A stretch of DNA of 64,000 nt from Brachyhypopomus gauderio (GCF_052324685.1 NC_135212.1:3829705-3893704), one strand, 5' to 3'; counted from the first letter of the stretch, positions 21,745 through 32,579 are shown. Notes: generated from the letters alone by a model not told the origin. Made by a program: numbers and translations.

Positions 21745-22827
21745 TCACGGGGATGCAAATTGTTTCCTTTGAAATTCTTGTAGCTTTAGTTTCGCTCGCT
21801 CGGCAGTTGAGTCCATGTAGTTTCTAGCCCGCTGCCATGGTAGCACTCTCCGAAGCCGCTCCTCCGCTCTCACCGCGGCCGTGCCGCTACTCGGAACCTC
21901 GACTTCGATCCCTCTCCTTCTCAGGTCCTCCGCCGCCTCTCTCGCGCTCCCGTACATCCTTGGTCCACCCTCCCAGTGGATCCGCATCTTGGTCAGAGGT
22001 GTCTGGAAGCGAATGCCCTTTTCTTTCAGGACTTTTTTTATCCCGATATATTCCTTGCGTTTCTGATTAACTTCCGTAGCATAGTCGTGATCAAAAAATA
22101 GCGTGCGGCCCTGATACTGGATCTTTTTCTGCCAAGCTTTCTTTAGAACAGTCTCCTTTACCGTGTAGTGGAGAAAGTTCACGACTATGGCTCTCGGCGG
22201 TTGGTCGGGTTTCGGCCTCGGCGCTAAGGCTCTGTGCGCCCGCTGGATGTGCAGCTCTGTTTCATTGGGTAGAGCGAGTTCGGCTCTCAGCAGTTGCTCC
22301 ATAAACAGGGGCACCGATGACCCCTCCGCGTTTTCTGGTAGGCCAAAAATACGGATATTATTTCGTCTGCTTCTGCCTTCTTGATCTGTCAGCTTCTCTT
22401 GTAAGGCTCTCTGTTGCTTTAGTACTTCTAGAAGAGCCTCGTTAGCCTCCATGCTCCAGGTTTCGGTTTCGCTTACCCTTTGCTCAGTTTCAGCGAGTCT
22501 TGTAGCTTGCGTGGCTAGCTCTTTAGCGGTTTCTGCGAGTCTTTGGTTGATGTCTTGCTTTAAATTTTCAAGTTCTTCTTTCATTTCCTTCTTGAATTCC
22601 TCTTTGAGTGAAGCTAGGTCAGATCGTAGTTCAGTTTTCAGACTTTGTATTTCTCTGGCAACGTCTCTAAGCCCCGAGCGAATTGCCACCGTCGCTTCAG
22701 TTTCCATGTGTTCACCGTCGGCGCCATGATCGTCTACCTCCGACATATTTCCCTCGTCTTCTTTATCCAGTTGTTTTTCGATGTTTTTGGTCTTTCTCCG
22801 ATTTCGCGTTTTTTCTCCCCTTTCCAT
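21745..22827 (-). CDS. L1 ORF1: RNA-binding coiled-coil protein
   Basis: A 360-residue open frame on the minus strand. It starts with a basic stretch (MERGEKTRNRRKTKN), has a Glu/Lys-rich coiled coil at about residues 65-150, and then an RRM-like segment with RSRRNNIRIFGLPE (~152-165). The C-terminal domain contains ELHIQRAHRAL, AIVVNFLHYTVKETVL and a RIHWEGGPRMYGS region. This matches the coiled coil - RRM - C-terminal domain order of L1 ORF1p, which coats the LINE RNA as trimers and has chaperone activity. It lies upstream of ORF2 in the same transcript with a spacer of about 460 bp. Intact; no missing segment noticed. Confidence 0.92.
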   Translation of the reverse strand: MERGEKTRNRRKTKNIEKQLDKEDEGNMSEVDDHGADGEHMETEATVAIRSGLRDVAREIQSLKTELRSDLASLKEEFKKEMKEELENLKQDINQRLAETAKELATQATRLAETEQRVSETETWSMEANEALLEVLKQQRALQEKLTDQEGRSRRNNIRIFGLPENAEGSSVPLFMEQLLRAELALPNETELHIQRAHRALAPRPKPDQPPRAIVVNFLHYTVKETVLKKAWQKKIQYQGRTLFFDHDYATEVNQKRKEYIGIKKVLKEKGIRFQTPLTKMRIHWEGGPRMYGSAREAAEDLRRRGIEVEVPSSGTAAVRAEERLRRVLPWQRARNYMDSTAERAKLKLQEFQRKQFASP

Positions 22828-23039
22828 TGCTGTGTAGAAGGCTTGTATTCGAGTAGAAAGTGAATCTGGGGAGTCTTTTTCCCGTTTGGTATACGAGAGC
22901 TAGTGGTTTATGCAGCCATCGTCCTGCAGTCGCACCGGAAGTCTACCTCAAAAGACAGTTTTGGTGCCCTGCCCTGCACTTTTTACGGTCAAAAACAAAT
23001 ATTTAAATAGGGATGAATCAAGCGCTAGGACAACGCAGA

Positions 23040-23197
23040 AAACGACCACTCCGAGTTCTCACTTCTGAACCTCCCCCCCCATTCAACGTTCGACACACCC
23101 ACCAACCCCTCCCGCCAACCCTCCTCCCAACCGCTCAACTATTGACACCCCTCCCCCCGCACCCCAGTTCTCAAGCCATTTGTGCCCCCCCACCTAC

Positions 23198-23233
<36 letters not shown>
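23040..23233. repeat. C-rich tract followed by (GATA)n microsatellite
   Basis: 23070-23195 is rich in CCCC and ACCCCTCCC words. 23199-23233 is a run of GATA units. The open frame at 23013-23207 reflects the composition only. Confidence 0.85.
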
Positions 23234-23234
<1 letters not shown>

Positions 23235-23862
23235 TTCAGGATTGTAGTGAAGTACACTTAATCGCGAGTCGCAAGTACGTTAAGCTCTTTTAACAAGCTA
23301 AAACACAACTCGACGAGCAAACTTGAAAACTTAGTGAAAACTGAATGCCACAAAAACAGTCACAAGCAATAACCAGTAAGACATAAACAATAAACAGCAA
23401 AGGAGAAGGGATAATTGAGTACACATAAATGTATAGGGAATGATAACGTAGAAGCGAAGAGCGTTATTGGGCACCAATGGGCGACAAGGGGGCCATAAAC
23501 AAAAAAGCACGCTGACGAAAACAAACGGCACCGTGAATGGGCGAGCGTAACGTGTGACCAGATAGCATGTTGCAATTTTTAATGTCATTTTATATTTCAT
23601 CTTATTGACTGGAAGCTGGAATATTTCTATTTATAAAGTTTTGCATTTGAGCTCAGACGGATCATAAAGACGTTGGCTATCGAGTATCCTAGGTGGACAA
23701 TTGTTCACTTGGTCATGCCGTGGAAACTTTTTAAAAACCAAAATGAAGCTGAGGAGAAAGTGATGTCTGTTTCAAAGACATCTAAGAGTTTTGGATGATG
23801 AAGGATCCAGAAATCCAGACTCTGTATAGGGTACAATAGCAGCTAACATTTTAACCAACAGG
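23234..23862. other. Upstream region of the PHD/MULE gene; no confident feature
   Basis: No known repeat or gene is recognised. The last ~180 bp may hold upstream coding sequence of the following gene, because a broken frame with KLFKNQNEAEEKVMS can be read at about 23728-23775 before stops. Confidence 0.3.
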
Positions 23863-26842
23863 TTGCAAACGAGAAAATGGCTTTATGATATCTGGCATGA
23901 GGACAGGCGTCATTTAAAATCCAGAGCAGTCTTTTCAGATAACAAAGACGATCATGTGGAAAGTTCTCTCAATGACGCGGAAAAAACTATTTCTTCTAAT
24001 AATTTGGAGCCAGTTTTCTGTGTCTGTAAAAAGATAAATGACCCGAATGAACCATATGCACAGTGTGATGTTTGCAAAGACTGGTTTCATCCAATGTGTG
24101 TAGGCTATAAAAGCATAGAGGACATCAGTGTGATTTCCCCATGGCACTGTCCAAAATGCTCAGAGGAAGAAAAGAAGAAAAAACAAACCCCACATACAAG
24201 TAACGCACGGAAGCGATTATTTCAGATGGATGGAAATGCAGAACTAGCTGAAAATTATGGTGAGAACAGTAATGATGACGATTATGATGATGGTGATGAG
24301 AACGATGACAACGATGATGCTGATGATGATTGTGATGATGATGATGATGTTGACAAAGATGATGGTGATGATGACAATGATGATGGTGACAAAGAAAATA
24401 TAAATGAGACGTCAAGTGTCACACCAACGTGTTCGTCACACTTTTGGATTGCCTTGTCTCCAACAGAATGGGAGGCAATAAAGCCAGAAGGAGATAACCA
24501 ATATGATGCTCTAAATGGTGCATGGACAATAGAGTTCGAAAACCCCTTTCACGGAAAAAAAACTGCCCATATTGGCAAGGAAGAGCTCTGTGTAAATTCC
24601 AAAACTGCACTTCTTACAAACTTGTGCTTAAAAAAGGCCACAGAAGAACCAAAGCAAAATTGCCATAAGGGTTATGGTGAGAGGAAATATTCACCATTCT
24701 CTTGGGGAATCCCATCGCCAGCACTGCAAAAATCAGGACAGAGAACAATTAAAATCACAACTTGGAGAATTTACACCAATGCATGTGCACACAAAGAAAA
24801 TTGCACTTGCTGATGAAGACAGAATATCCCATAGAAACATAACAGATGTCCCATCACTTTATGTTCTTCAAAAAATTTCCAGCAATAAAAAACTTCAAAA
24901 TCGCTATGATCCTGACCAATACCAGGAATGTCTATTTACAGAGAATACAAAATGCTTCAAAACCTTTTTTGCAATCACCAAACACAGCAGTTTGCAATAT
25001 GTAAGTTTTTCTCCTTTCGTAATACACATTTACACTGATGCCAAACTCCATCTATTGAGAGACCTGCAAAAATCAGAGGCATGCTTTCTTTACTTGGATA
25101 CCACAGGAACAGTTGTGTCAAAGCCAAGTTACTGTCAGAATAACATTCTGTACTATGCCTTGTGTTTATCAACACAATCCACAACAAAAACCACTCTTCC
25201 AGTTGCAGAGATGCTTAGCTCTGATCAGAACACTCCCACAATACAGAACTGGTTAGCTTGTTTGAGCAGAGATTATTTCAATGGATTTAGGATTCAGCTG
25301 CAACCACAAAAGGTAGAAACTGATTTTAGCTGGGCTATGATACATGCAGTTACACAGGTTTTTAACAAGTGTAACATTCAGGATTACCTAAGAAAATGCT
25401 TTTCATTTTGCCAGGGAAAAGAACTGAGCAACTTCACTGTGGTCCATATCTGTTCAGCACATGTGATGAAACTGATATATGTAAAGACTGCAAAGATAAA
25501 AGCAAATAAATCAAGCAAGGACGTGTTTCTCTACTCCTTTGGACTTCTGCTAAATACAGGATCACTAACCAAAGTTAAGATCCTTCTGAGAAGAATTGTG
25601 TGTGTTTTTATGGCAAAAAAAAGGAGACACATGAATACAAGACGTCTGTAAATACCCTGAAGAAAGCAATTGAAACACAGTCAACAGATTTGTTGGGTCC
25701 AAATGAAGGGGACACTTGCACAGATGCAGACCAACATGAAGATGTGGATTTGGGGATCACAAAAAGCTCACCTTTCACCAAAGTACTGGCCAGCATTTCC
25801 AGTATGATTATGCAAAAATATGTAAGGGAGAGGAAGACAATAAAACGTCTTCTGAAAATTCAAACTTCTGCACTGAATTGGTGAATGTGTTGAAATGTTA
25901 AACAGGCACCATACCACTTTGGTCAGGACTGATGCTACAAAGCTTCAACAAATCTCGCGATACAAATGCTTCAGTGGAGAACTGGTTTAGAACAACGAAA
26001 CGAGTTGTTCTAAGAAGCCAGTTACATCGCCGACTTGGGGACTTCCTACAGACAATGAATGAGTTTGTAGCAGGTAGAGTACGGGGGGTGACACTGAAGA
26101 TTCCCAAAAAAACAAAAGAAAATAAAACCTGAAAACAAGAAAGAGCAAAAGGCAGTTGTGACTGAAGACTTGAAGAAAAATGGCTAAAGAGGCCCAAAAA
26201 AACCTCTAAATACTTCACTGCCCCACTATCAAAAAGCATAGCAGAAACAAGCAAAAATTGCCCTTCTTGGTCTGGCAGGGATAAATTGGAGAACACTACT
26301 GTCCAACTGACCAATTCATGCACTGTGGACAACCTTTTATACACTATTCACTTGTCAATGACAAAATATCCAAGCGATGTACACCATCTTGACTTGCTGA
26401 AGAATGAAGACCAATGGATTGATTGCCTCCTTAAAGTCCATGGTTATTTCACAGAGAGGCAGTGGACAAAGGGAAAACTTTTGTGGCTTAGCAACTTTCC
26501 AAGATTTCAAGGAAAGAAATATTGGGACTGTTTTGGCTCAGAGGAGGACTTCATATCATGCCGCCTTGATTATCTCCAGGCAACAGAGTGGGAAATAAGC
26601 CTCTCTTCCCAGAGCTGTCCATTGCCATCATTGAGAAGAACAACAAATCTTGTAGAAATTCCGTGAGTATTCAGTATTTCATTGTGTTACTGATTCTTAA
26701 AATACAAATGTGATTTAAAATGTGAAAAAAGTATATTAAATGCATGTTTTTTTTTTTTTGTCTATAGATCTGAACTTCACGGCTCTGCAAAGTTCATTTG
26801 ATTCCTGGACAGAAGAATCCCAAAGAGAATGTGGAAGGAAAA
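23863..26842 (+). pseudogene. PHD-finger MULE-like transposase, frameshifted
   Basis: The first frame (23863-24813) has a canonical PHD finger at residues 53-99: C53-x-C55, C68-x2-C71, H76-x2-C79, C96-x2-C99. A 50-residue Asp-rich linker (~137-190) follows. A shifted frame (24674-25651) holds a DDE-type core: FLYLDTTGTVV (first D), PVAEMLSSDQ, VETDFSW (second D) and VVHICSAHVMKLI with the C-x2-H motif typical of MULE transposases. A third frame (25600-25884) continues it. 25932-26132 contains RDTNASVENWFR, the probable third acid (E). 26286-26666 contains LTNSCTVDNLL, resembling an N-x-C-x2-D entry motif of cysteine peptidases (weak). A splice-bounded exon 26768-26842 encodes DLNFTALQSSFDSW. 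PHD fingers bind histone tails. At least three frame changes make this copy inactive. The placement near NOF/Rehavkus elements is recalled, not checked. Confidence 0.55.
24270..24400. repeat. GAT-rich trinucleotide region encoding Asp tract
   Basis: Interrupted GAT/GAC repeats in frame with the PHD-containing frame. The reverse strand gives a spurious His-rich open frame. Confidence 0.85.
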
Positions 26843-26908
26843 AGTAAGATATCTTGTGTTTGTTTTTTTTTAATATTGCTAAATTTTAACTAACCAAAAT
26901 GGTAATAG

Positions 26909-27573
26909 TGTTACATGTCGCCTCCGGTCACGGCGGTGACGCGTTGGTATAGACGTGAGTAGGACTCAAACGCTACCCACTAAAAGCAAAACGGCAAAAA
27001 ACAGCCAACTAAAACCTCCGCGACTGCGGGAAAACAGTAGAATGACACGGAGGAACTCGATGTGCGTTTAAAACCCAGGTAAGTAAACAAACAAAAAAAA
27101 ACACGCGGAAAAGAAATCAACGCGTCACTGAAGAAAAGGCAGGGAAAACGAAAACCACACAGAGAATGGCTCAACGTGTCAAAAAGGTAAAATAATATAG
27201 ATGAAGCTCAGGTGGCAAGACCTAAAGCTTCTACCAGGATACCTGTCAGCCTGTCCACCAGAACACTGGTAGACAAACCAACATAGAACAGAGAGGGAAA
27301 AAAATCACAGAACGCAAGAGAGACAAAACCTGAGAACACTCAGGGGGGAAACGGAAAAACAAGAGAAACGAAGTCACTGCACGAGGGCAAGAGTAACTGG
27401 CTTAGGCTGCGAGTGAAACAACAACTAACAACTTCAGCAATGGGTTGCTGAAGTCACTCGTCTTAAATAGGCTGCCGACAGCTGCAGCCTATTGGGCTTG
27501 GTTGCCCCTGGGTCTAGCTCGCGTGCTCCGCCTAGTGGCAGCAGGAAGCACGTGCCTGGGTCTATCCCTGACA
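26909..27573 (-). mobile_element. Solo LTR with 5-bp target duplication
   Basis: A 665 bp unit flanked by perfect AATAG duplications (26904-26908 and 27574-27578). On the minus strand it begins TGTCAGGGATAG, has a TATTTAAG box and ends GACATGTAACA. It has no internal region or coding capacity, so it is a solo LTR left after recombination. It sits just downstream of the last recognisable exon of the MULE-like gene. Confidence 0.82.
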
Positions 27574-27578
27574 AATAG

Positions 27579-29400
27579 TCAAGTCAAGTCAACTTTTATT
27601 TATAAAGCACATTTAAAAGCCACAAGGGCCAGCCAAAGTGCTGTACAATGCACTCATACATATATGAATAAGAATTAAAATAAGAATATTAAAAATAGAA
27701 TGCACTCATACATATGAATAAGAATTAAGATAAGAATATCAAAAATACAAATACAAAAACACAGAATTTTCTAAGTCTTAAATAATTATATCAAATAAAA
27801 AATAAAAATTAAGATTATATCAAATTAACCTGAGCATTTCATTTCTGTTGGTTTACCTTATGAGCACTGGAACGCTTGAGAATACATAAATGTTTTTAAC
27901 TTGGACTTAAAAACATCTACTGAGGATGACGTCCTGATAGAGACAGGCAAATTATTCCACAGTTTGGGTGCCGCAACAGAGAAGGCTCTGTCACCTTTCG
28001 TCTTGAGTCTGGAATATGGTACGACCAAGTGTAGTTGATTAACTGATCGTAGAGTTCTCTGTGGTGAGTACGGGCAGAGCAGGTCAGAAATGTAAGTGGG
28101 AGAGATTCCATTTAGGGCTTTAAAAACAACCAGAAGAACCTTAAATTCAATCCTGAACTTAACAGGGAGCCAATGTAAGGAGGCCAACACTGGAGAAATG
28201 TGCTCCCTTTTCTTAGTTCCTGTCAGGAGCCTAGCTGCTGCGTTTTGGACAAGCTGAAGACGTTACAGAGAGTTACAGTAGTCAAGCCGTGATGTAATAA
28301 AAGCATGAACAACTGTTTCCATATCTTTAAAAGTTAAAATAGATTTAAGCTTAGAAATTTTCCTTAGCTGATAAAAACTGGCACTAATGACTGAGTTGAT
28401 CTGCTTATTGAATGTAAGTGAGGAATCAAAGAAAACGCCAAGATTCCTGACGCAGCTCTGAGTATTCATTAATAATAAAGGCTCCAGATGTTTAGCAATT
28501 GATGTTATGTTGTCTGGATGACCAAAAATAATAGCCTCTGTTTTGCCATCATTCAGTTTTAAAAAATTTTTAGACAGCCAAATTCTTATGTCCAGCAGGC
28601 AATCACGTATCACGTCTATAGAGCAGTTGTCAGCTTGCTTAACTGGAAAGTACAACTGCGTATCATCCGCATAACAATGGTACAAGATTCCATGCTTGTG
28701 GAAGATGGTCTGAAGAGGAAGCATATATAGAGAGAATAAAACTGGACCCAGGACAGAGCCCTGTGGAACTCCACAAGTAAGTTCTGCTGGAGAAGACGAA
28801 AAATTACCAAGTGTCACAGAGAAGGATCTTTTTGAAAGATACGAGGTAAACCACTCCAATACTGTTCCCCTAATGCCTACCTCACACTTTAGTCGTTCCA
28901 GAAGGATAGCATAATCGACTGTATCAAAGGCAGAGCTGAGATCTAGTAAAATTAAGACGGCGCACTTCCCAGAATCTACAGTTAATAAAATATCATTCGT
29001 TACTTTAAGTAGGGCGGACTCTGTGCTGTGGTGAGCTCTGAAACCAGATTGGAATTTATCCAAAATATTATTCTCAGCTAAGAATGATGAAAGCTGCAGA
29101 AAAACAATCTTCTCCAAGACCTTAGATAGATAAGGGAGTTTGGAAATGGGTCTGTAGCTGTTAAAGGAAGCAGGGTCCAAACTAGGTTTCTTTAATAGAG
29201 GCTGAACTATAGCATGTTTAAAAATGTCAGGGACAACACCACTAATAAGGGAGCTGTTTACAATGGCTAAAATGCTAGGGCCCACAGTCTGCAGCACCTT
29301 TTTTAACAAAGGTGTGGGTATCACATCCAAGGCACATGTAGTAGATCTCATACTTAGGGCTAACTCGGATAAGTAAGACATAAACACTGGCTCAAACTGG
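27579..29400 (-). mobile_element. 5'-truncated L2-clade LINE
   Basis: On the minus strand the 3' end is a TTTATAAATAAAAGTTGAC tail with repeated TTGAC units. Upstream lies a reverse transcriptase region running to about 29400. The 5' end (endonuclease) is missing, the usual result of truncated insertion. It inserted directly beside the AATAG duplication of the solo LTR. Confidence 0.8.
27858..29387 (-). pseudogene. L2 reverse transcriptase fragment with internal stop
   Basis: On the minus strand 29387-28263 encodes 374 residues of L2/CR1-type reverse transcriptase: NSYRPISKLPYLSKVLEK, GFRAHHSTESALL, LLDLSSAFDTVDY, CGVPQGSVLGP and the active site YADDTQLY. A stop then replaces the residues after RLDYCNSL, with a short deletion. 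The same frame resumes with RLQLVQNAAARLLTG, SLHWLPVKFRIEFK and APKLWNNLPVSIR, ending at 27858. The endonuclease domain is absent. Relics with the same C-terminal motifs occur at 32870-33928 and 35640-36640. Confidence 0.85.
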
Positions 29401-29947
29401 CTAAAAATTTTAGTAGACTATATTTAAACATTTTATTCAGAAGTGTATAATTACCATTCAGAATGAGGTCCAAATGACAGCAGCTTACATAACTTATGAA
29501 AAGTTTGCTATTGTCAGGCGTATGTATTGGCTGACTTTACTCCTGTCGTCACGTGTAAAAATGTTGTAATGAAACATTCTTGTTAACAGACGACATAAAA
29601 TGTAAATACACGCATCTCTCATATTTTGGCTCGTGGACAGCAGCAAAACGAGAAAAGAAAGCGCGTCGGCGTAGCTTACGCAGCATTCGTAAAGCGCTCG
29701 TGCCTGTGAACTGAAACTAACTGAAACTGCGAAATAGCGCCCTCTGCGGTCACAAAATTCGACGGTCGCAGAATTCGGTGTAACACCGGGACATAAACAA
29801 ACGATACCGCTGATATCCATACTTAAATGACTAAACTCTGACCATCTAGATACTCAGTTAACATGACTAGTAAAAAACAGATACTTAATAATTAGAAGCA
29901 GAGAACTCCGACCTAACAGGGTTACGTGGCGTGGAACAGGAGCCTGA
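29401..29947. other. Intergenic, no recognised feature
   Basis: Contains a 108-residue minus-strand open frame (29494-29820) without a known domain. No repeats were identified by eye. Confidence 0.3.
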
Positions 29948-30473
29948 GGGTTTTCCATCCACCGAGTTTTTGCGCATTTTGAAAATGCGCATGAAAAAAA
30001 CTGGATGGAAAAAGACCAAAATTCGAAAAAAGCCCCAAATATCGCAAAAAGATTTTTACGCTAGGAGGAGGTGGAAAAGTTAGACTATCGCATCGCCAAA
30101 ATAAAAAAAAACTGGATGGAAAAGGGTTTTTCGCATAAACGATGACGTATCATGCTTCAAGTCATGTGGTTCTGTACATGATCGCGATGTAAAGATGGCA
30201 AATGCATACAAAAACAGTTCTGGAGAGAGCAAAAATTGAATTTAACATCTCCATGTATAGAAAAGAAAAAGAAAAAAATGTTTCAAAACCTCAACGTGCA
30301 AAAATGCGTAACTGCCAGATGGACGTAAAACCACTATTGTTTGGCGTCCTCTCATGTGATCTAAAGTTTATTCGCATAACTGTAATGAATGGAAACAAGG
30401 CTTAATTCGCATTTTTTTCTGCCGAAACTTGGAAATTGCGCATTATTTTTTCGAAAGGTTTGGATGGAAACCC
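29948..30473. mobile_element. Short TIR transposon / MITE (GGGTTTYCCATCCA ends)
   Basis: The left end GGGTTTTCCATCCA and right end TGGATGGAAACCC are inverted repeats. Nearby TGCGCATTTT and AATTGCGCATTA words are also inverted. An internal ACTGGATGGAAAA copy recurs twice. It has no intact transposase. The family resembles fish ISL2EU-type elements by its ends, but that is not verified. Confidence 0.55.
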
Positions 30474-30520
30474 GGCTGACCTCCAACGAAGGAATGAGAA
30501 CACAGGGAATAAAACCCCAA

Positions 30521-31405
30521 CCCTTGCACAGCGGGGAATCACAATCAGTAAACGGCATCTGAAGCAAATTCTAAGTCTTTTAATGAACATTTATGACTAA
30601 TTTTAATGTTGCTTTGTGTTTCAGGTTTGAAAAGTACTCGCAACGCGTCAAGTATAAAGCCTGGTTTATAACATAGCTAACATAGAGGAAGTTATTGACT
30701 TTGTTGACCAGCTTCAAGGTTTTGGAAGACTTAATGGCATATCGTCTTGGTAGAGATCACTGACTCTTAAGCCTGGTTGAGTACTTGACACGTCGCGAGC
30801 GGCGCGAGGGTCCGCGCGCTGTGGCTCTGCCCGTGCGCGAGGGTCTAGCGCGGTGTCGATTCACGAGGTCGTGCACCTCTCGAATTTTGTAACTTCGCGC
30901 GTGCCGCGCCTCAGCGCAATGAACAAAGTCATGTTTGCAGTCATGTTGTCATGTTTGCAGTCATGTTGTTTCATACACCTTTATAAGGTGGAATTAAAGC
31001 ACTTGTACGTCACTTTAAAGGTCCAGTTCAATATTTCCCAGCACGATAAACTTAAATAAGTTAAACATTTATACATATACTCGAAATGATTCGAAATAAT
31101 TCGCTTTTAATCACATTGTTTAATGGTTGTTTATTTTCAAAACACCAATATGAACGTCTTCACGTTCTCTCATGTTTCGTCCTGGAATTACAAGAGGCTC
31201 GTATTTGTTAACCTAATACAAGAGAACTGTTCAGTTAGACAGGTATTTGTTGTGAAACGAAGTAGTTACAATTTCAAGCATTTAAAGTAGCCTATTCAAA
31301 CCTGAAACACAAAGCAACATTAAAATTCGTCATAAATGTTCATTAAAAGGCTTAGAATTCGCTTCAGATGCCGTTTACTGATTGTGATTCCCTGCTGTGC
31401 AAGGG
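30521..31405. mobile_element. TIR element with ~110 bp inverted arms
   Basis: The left arm 30521-30631 (from CCCTTGCACAGCGGGG) and right arm 31296-31405 are inverted copies with only a few differences over about 110 bp. The interior is a GC-rich stretch (30790-30910) and AT-rich sequence with a duplicated TCATGTTGTCATGTTTGCAG-like word. No transposase was found. The right end is followed by a second copy of a 38 bp stretch (CCCTGCTGTGCAAGGGAAGC and onwards), a short tandem duplication ending at about 31461. Confidence 0.7.
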
Positions 31406-31624
31406 AAGCTACAATGTCCTCATGATTCCCTGCTGTGCAAGGGAAGCTACAATGTCCTCATGACGCATAAGCAAATAAGACCTAATAAACGTATCTCTGT
31501 TCATTGTGGCATAAATCTAAACAATCAAAGTATATACAGTTTCAGGGAACTGTTACTGCCTCTCTCCTTGTATCTGCAATGTATGCACTTAGGCCAGTAG
31601 GGTTTGCAAATGAATGAATGAAAA

Positions 31625-31784
31625 CGTGCGCACGATTAAAACAAAACGTGCGCACGAATTGTTAATCGTGCGCACGAATTAATAAATCGTGAGCACGAGT
31701 TTAATTAAAACGTGCGCACGATTAAAACAAAACGTGAGCAAGAATTACAGAAAACGTGCGCTCGAATGGTAAAACGTTCCCTCG
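31625..31784. repeat. Phased array of palindrome CGTGCGCACG (8 copies)
   Basis: The decamer CGTGCGCACG or a close variant starts at 31625, 31647, 31667, 31688, 31711, 31733, 31755 and 31775. Four copies are perfect. Spacing is 20-23 bp, about two turns of the DNA helix, with A/T-rich linkers (AATT, TTAAAACAAAA). It lies ~80 bp upstream of the ISRE and the presumed first exon of the ApoL gene. It may be a regulatory array or a subterminal repeat of an unrecognised transposon. Confidence 0.8.
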
Positions 31785-31864
31785 TTTAATTTTTATTTTT
31801 TACCCATGTCCCCTCCCGGGCTCCGTAGCACAGTCTTCACGCTGAGCAGCGAGACAATGTAAAT

Positions 31865-31878
31865 AAGAAAGCGAAACT
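31865..31878 (+). promoter_or_regulatory. Perfect interferon-stimulated response element (ISRE)
   Basis: AAGAAAGCGAAACT fits the ISRE consensus RNGAAANNGAAACT at every fixed position. ISREs bind STAT1/STAT2/IRF9 and IRF factors. This one lies just upstream of, or within, the apparent 5' exon of the ApoL gene, consistent with the known interferon induction of mammalian APOL genes. Function here is inferred. Confidence 0.65.
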
Positions 31879-31879
31879 T

Positions 31880-32579
31880 AGATCATAGAGCCTGGAGCGG
31901 GGATGAGGAGCTGAAACTCGGAACAAAGTTATTTATTTAGAGGTAAACTGTTTATTTCCATTGGTCCCATTACTTAGTAAGTAGCCTATGGGCTAAACTC
32001 TTTCTAGCACTTTAGTTTAAAATAATTTGCAAAGACCGCTTTCTATTTGTTTAAACTTTATGCTACTGAAAACAAGAAAACATTGTCTTTCGTTTCTGTA
32101 AGATGCTGCGAATATAGCATGTTGTAAGAATTTATAGTGTTGCATATTTTAAAAGGTTCAATCAATAGTTAATCTATAAAACTTAATAAATCTGAACTGA
32201 GATATAGCCTAGTTGAAAATAGCTTAACATTTTAAACAACTTTAAAGGTATGGGAACAGGAAGTTTTTGACAGTGACGTGAGCAAGTTACGTGGCCACAT
32301 TATGGTCTATAAACAACACATTAAGCAAATTGACATTAAATCAACATTCTCCCACAGATAAAATAACTTGGGTAAGTCTACATTCATCTCCAACGACTGA
32401 ATATATTAGACGATGATTTACATGACTTTACATGGCATGGCATAAGTAAAATCTATCTTATAGGCAAAATTCTCTTAAAATTCTATTAATTTGACGTATT
32501 ATTTTTTTATTATTTATTTTCAGTTGATTAGTTGACGGACAACTGCACCACGAGCGCGGCAGGCTACAGCTTTATTTAA
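31880..32579 (+). promoter_or_regulatory. Probable 5' non-coding exons of ApoL gene
   Basis: A donor-like GAG|GTAAAC at about 31940 could end a first non-coding exon. A small segment 32359-32371 is bounded by CCCACAG and GTAAGT. TTTTCAG at about 32515-32521 could start the exon carrying the ATG at 32580. These are inferred from splice-site appearance alone. Confidence 0.4.

Larger units (their letters stand above)
17225..22948 (-). mobile_element. Full-length L1-clade (L1/Tx1) LINE, apparently intact
   Basis: The element is bounded by a perfect 14-bp target duplication CAAAAGACAGTTTT (17211-17224 and 22949-22962). On the minus strand it has a short 5' UTR, ORF1 (22827-21745), a ~460 bp spacer, ORF2 (21281-17499), a 3' UTR and a tail of about ten A. 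Both ORFs are open from start to stop and the target duplication is perfect, so insertion was recent and the copy may still be competent. No competing insertion lies inside. Confidence 0.92.

Noticed and set aside
24125..24415. Histidine-rich minus-strand protein
   Set aside because: Reverse reading of the GAT repeat that codes the Asp-rich linker.
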